Assembly: GCA_018608545.1 (NCBI GenBank)
Contig: JABAZI010000028.1
Coordinates: forward strand, 1 to 61,760
Reading direction: 5' to 3'
Length of the DNA: 61,760 nt
Source: Polaribacter sp.
GTDB lineage: Bacteria > Bacteroidota > Bacteroidia > Flavobacteriales > Flavobacteriaceae
In this document: positions 60,880 through 61,760 of the stretch, piece by piece
How positions within the stretch are numbered: position 1 is the first letter of the stretch
Layout of the letters: the number at the start of each line of letters is the position of its first letter
The notes under the pieces: generated by a model
Databases searched by the model: none
Seen by the model: the letters and a program-made list of their open reading frames with translations, nothing else
Told to the model about the DNA's origin: nothing
Translations under genes and position numbers: made by a program

Positions 60880-61760
60880 TTAATGAAGTATTCTTTTAAC
60901 TAGTTGGTTTTTTTTAAAATTTTCTATTAAATAATCTGCATATCTTAAAAATCCTAAATCAGTAAGGTGAACCCCGTCTACAGTTCCTTCGTTATCCATT
61001 TTTTCGTGTTGCTTATCTTTGATATAATAAATATTTTGAATTCCACTTTTTAAAATATTATCATATTCATTTTTAAGAGCTAAATTTTCTTGGATCAATT
61101 CTGTTTCTATTGTCTTATCCATAAAAGCGGTCTTATACATCATGTTTTCAACAAGGACTATAGGTGTATTAGGTTGTTTTTTTCGTATTGTTTTTACGAG
61201 TGGTAAAACACGTTTTTTAACTTCCTCTGTATTCATGTTTTGTAAACATTCAATTACATAAAAGTTCGCATCAATTTCAGAAATATGTTCTACAATAGGC
61301 ATTTCCATGCGTCCATTTCCGCTAAATCCATAATTGATACATTCCATATCTAATTTTCTGGATATGATATTGGTATGCGCCATTCCTGGGCGAGAAGCAC
61401 AACCCCCTTGCGTGATACTTGTACCATAAAAAACAATCGGTTTTTGTGCATTTGGCACGGCCCTTTTAATTGTCGCATTAGCATCAATTCCAATCTCTAG
61501 TCGAGTAACTCCATCATATAAGGGTAAAAATAATTTGTACTCTCGAAATTCAGGAGTCAGATTTTTTATGAGTTCATATTCATTTATGCTATCCTTAGGG
61601 ACGTCGTTATTTTGGTATTTTTTTTGTCCTACAAGGGCTCCAGCTGTAGTTACATATCTCCATTTGTTATTATACTTTGTATATAAATCTATTCCTTTAA
61701 TACCTGTAGATGCCATATGAGGCATATCAAAATCATTTAAAATTGTCCATTTTAAACTAA
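60880..61760 (-). CDS. SGNH/GDSL-type hydrolase, 5' end beyond window
   Basis: Esterase-like protein, at least 293 residues, incomplete at its N-terminus: the frame stays open to base 61760, and residues upstream of the first in-window Met (LNDFDMPHMAST) read as good protein, so that Met at 61725 is not the start. An N-terminal beta domain leads to the SGNH blocks: VFYGTSITQGG (Ser), NYGFSGNGRMEM, IECLQNM and the C-terminal VDGVHLTDLGF with the Asp-His pair. It belongs to a Bacteroidetes group often placed in polysaccharide-use loci. Its terminator separates it from the acetate operon. Substrate unknown. Confidence 0.85.
   Translation of the reverse strand, partial: SLKWTILNDFDMPHMASTGIKGIDLYTKYNNKWRYVTTAGALVGQKKYQNNDVPKDSINEYELIKNLTPEFREYKLFLPLYDGVTRLEIGIDANATIKRAVPNAQKPIVFYGTSITQGGCASRPGMAHTNIISRKLDMECINYGFSGNGRMEMPIVEHISEIDANFYVIECLQNMNTEEVKKRVLPLVKTIRKKQPNTPIVLVENMMYKTAFMDKTIETELIQENLALKNEYDNILKSGIQNIYYIKDKQHEKMDNEGTVDGVHLTDLGFLRYADYLIENFKKNQLVKRILH

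Noticed and set aside
61725..61727. Met at 61725 as the true start of the right-end SGNH protein
   Set aside because: The frame continues in good protein sequence to the window edge, so the gene is cut rather than starting here.
1..61760. Insertion sequences, prophage, CRISPR array or attachment site
   Set aside because: No transposase, integrase, phage structural or Cas-like protein and no regularly spaced repeats were seen; the tRNA-Leu flank shows no duplicated 3' end nearby.

Overview
The window is chromosomal DNA from a member of the Bacteroidota, almost certainly a marine-type Flavobacteriaceae species. The evidence is visibly AT-rich sequence, two cargo proteins with type IX secretion (T9SS) C-terminal sorting domains, -7 elements of the Bacteroidetes form TAnnTTTG in front of several genes, a class II HMG-CoA reductase with an otherwise bacterial gene set, the Flavobacteria-specific GYDIA GHMP kinase, and paired POT peptide transporters. 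The genus cannot be fixed from sequence reading alone. About 56 protein genes and one tRNA gene are supported. I see no insertion sequence, prophage, CRISPR array, rRNA or plasmid function.

Layout. 1-1,744 (minus) is the end of the rplM-rpsI-rpsB operon behind a canonical promoter. 1,858-9,580 is mixed housekeeping: an LtaS-like membrane transferase, an MBL-fold lipoprotein, ilvE, a DUF4920 lipoprotein, mnmD, a 43-residue membrane peptide, and a glycosyltransferase plus LPG-synthase-TM pair. 9,636-14,637 (plus) holds ruvC, hemW, an alpha/beta hydrolase, adenine deaminase and a PhnA-domain protein. 14,640-20,024 (minus) is a three-gene peptide-degrading operon (M20 dipeptidase, DPP-IV-like lipoprotein, M1 aminopeptidase). 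Then come tRNA-Leu(UAG), a T9SS cargo protein and the Prc protease. 24,539-28,937 (plus) is surE, a small membrane protein, lpxB and comEC. 28,940-32,702 (minus) is a thioredoxin-like protein and two POT peptide transporters.

32,947-44,713 is dominated by isoprenoid precursor genes: HMG-CoA reductase, GYDIA kinase, diphosphomevalonate decarboxylase, mevalonate kinase and a UbiA prenyltransferase like the archaeal ether-lipid enzyme. Among them sit a flavoprotein, a thioredoxin-like protein, thiamine diphosphokinase, an ExbB-like stub and a LytS/LytTR two-component pair.

The right end (44,750-61,760) is the most accessory part. It begins with a 1,208-residue T9SS-secreted zincin whose HEKAH...E arrangement resembles anthrax-lethal-factor-type peptidases, divergent from a DMT permease plus an unrecognised 434-residue protein. 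It continues with four different SGNH-fold esterases around acetyl-CoA synthetase, a VC_2705-type sodium:solute symporter with its DUF4212 small subunit, and a second sodium:solute symporter. An esterase lies inside the operon between the symporter and acs. The simplest reading is a system that strips acetyl groups from acetylated glycans, imports the acetate and activates it to acetyl-CoA. The last gene runs off the window, so the locus continues to the right.
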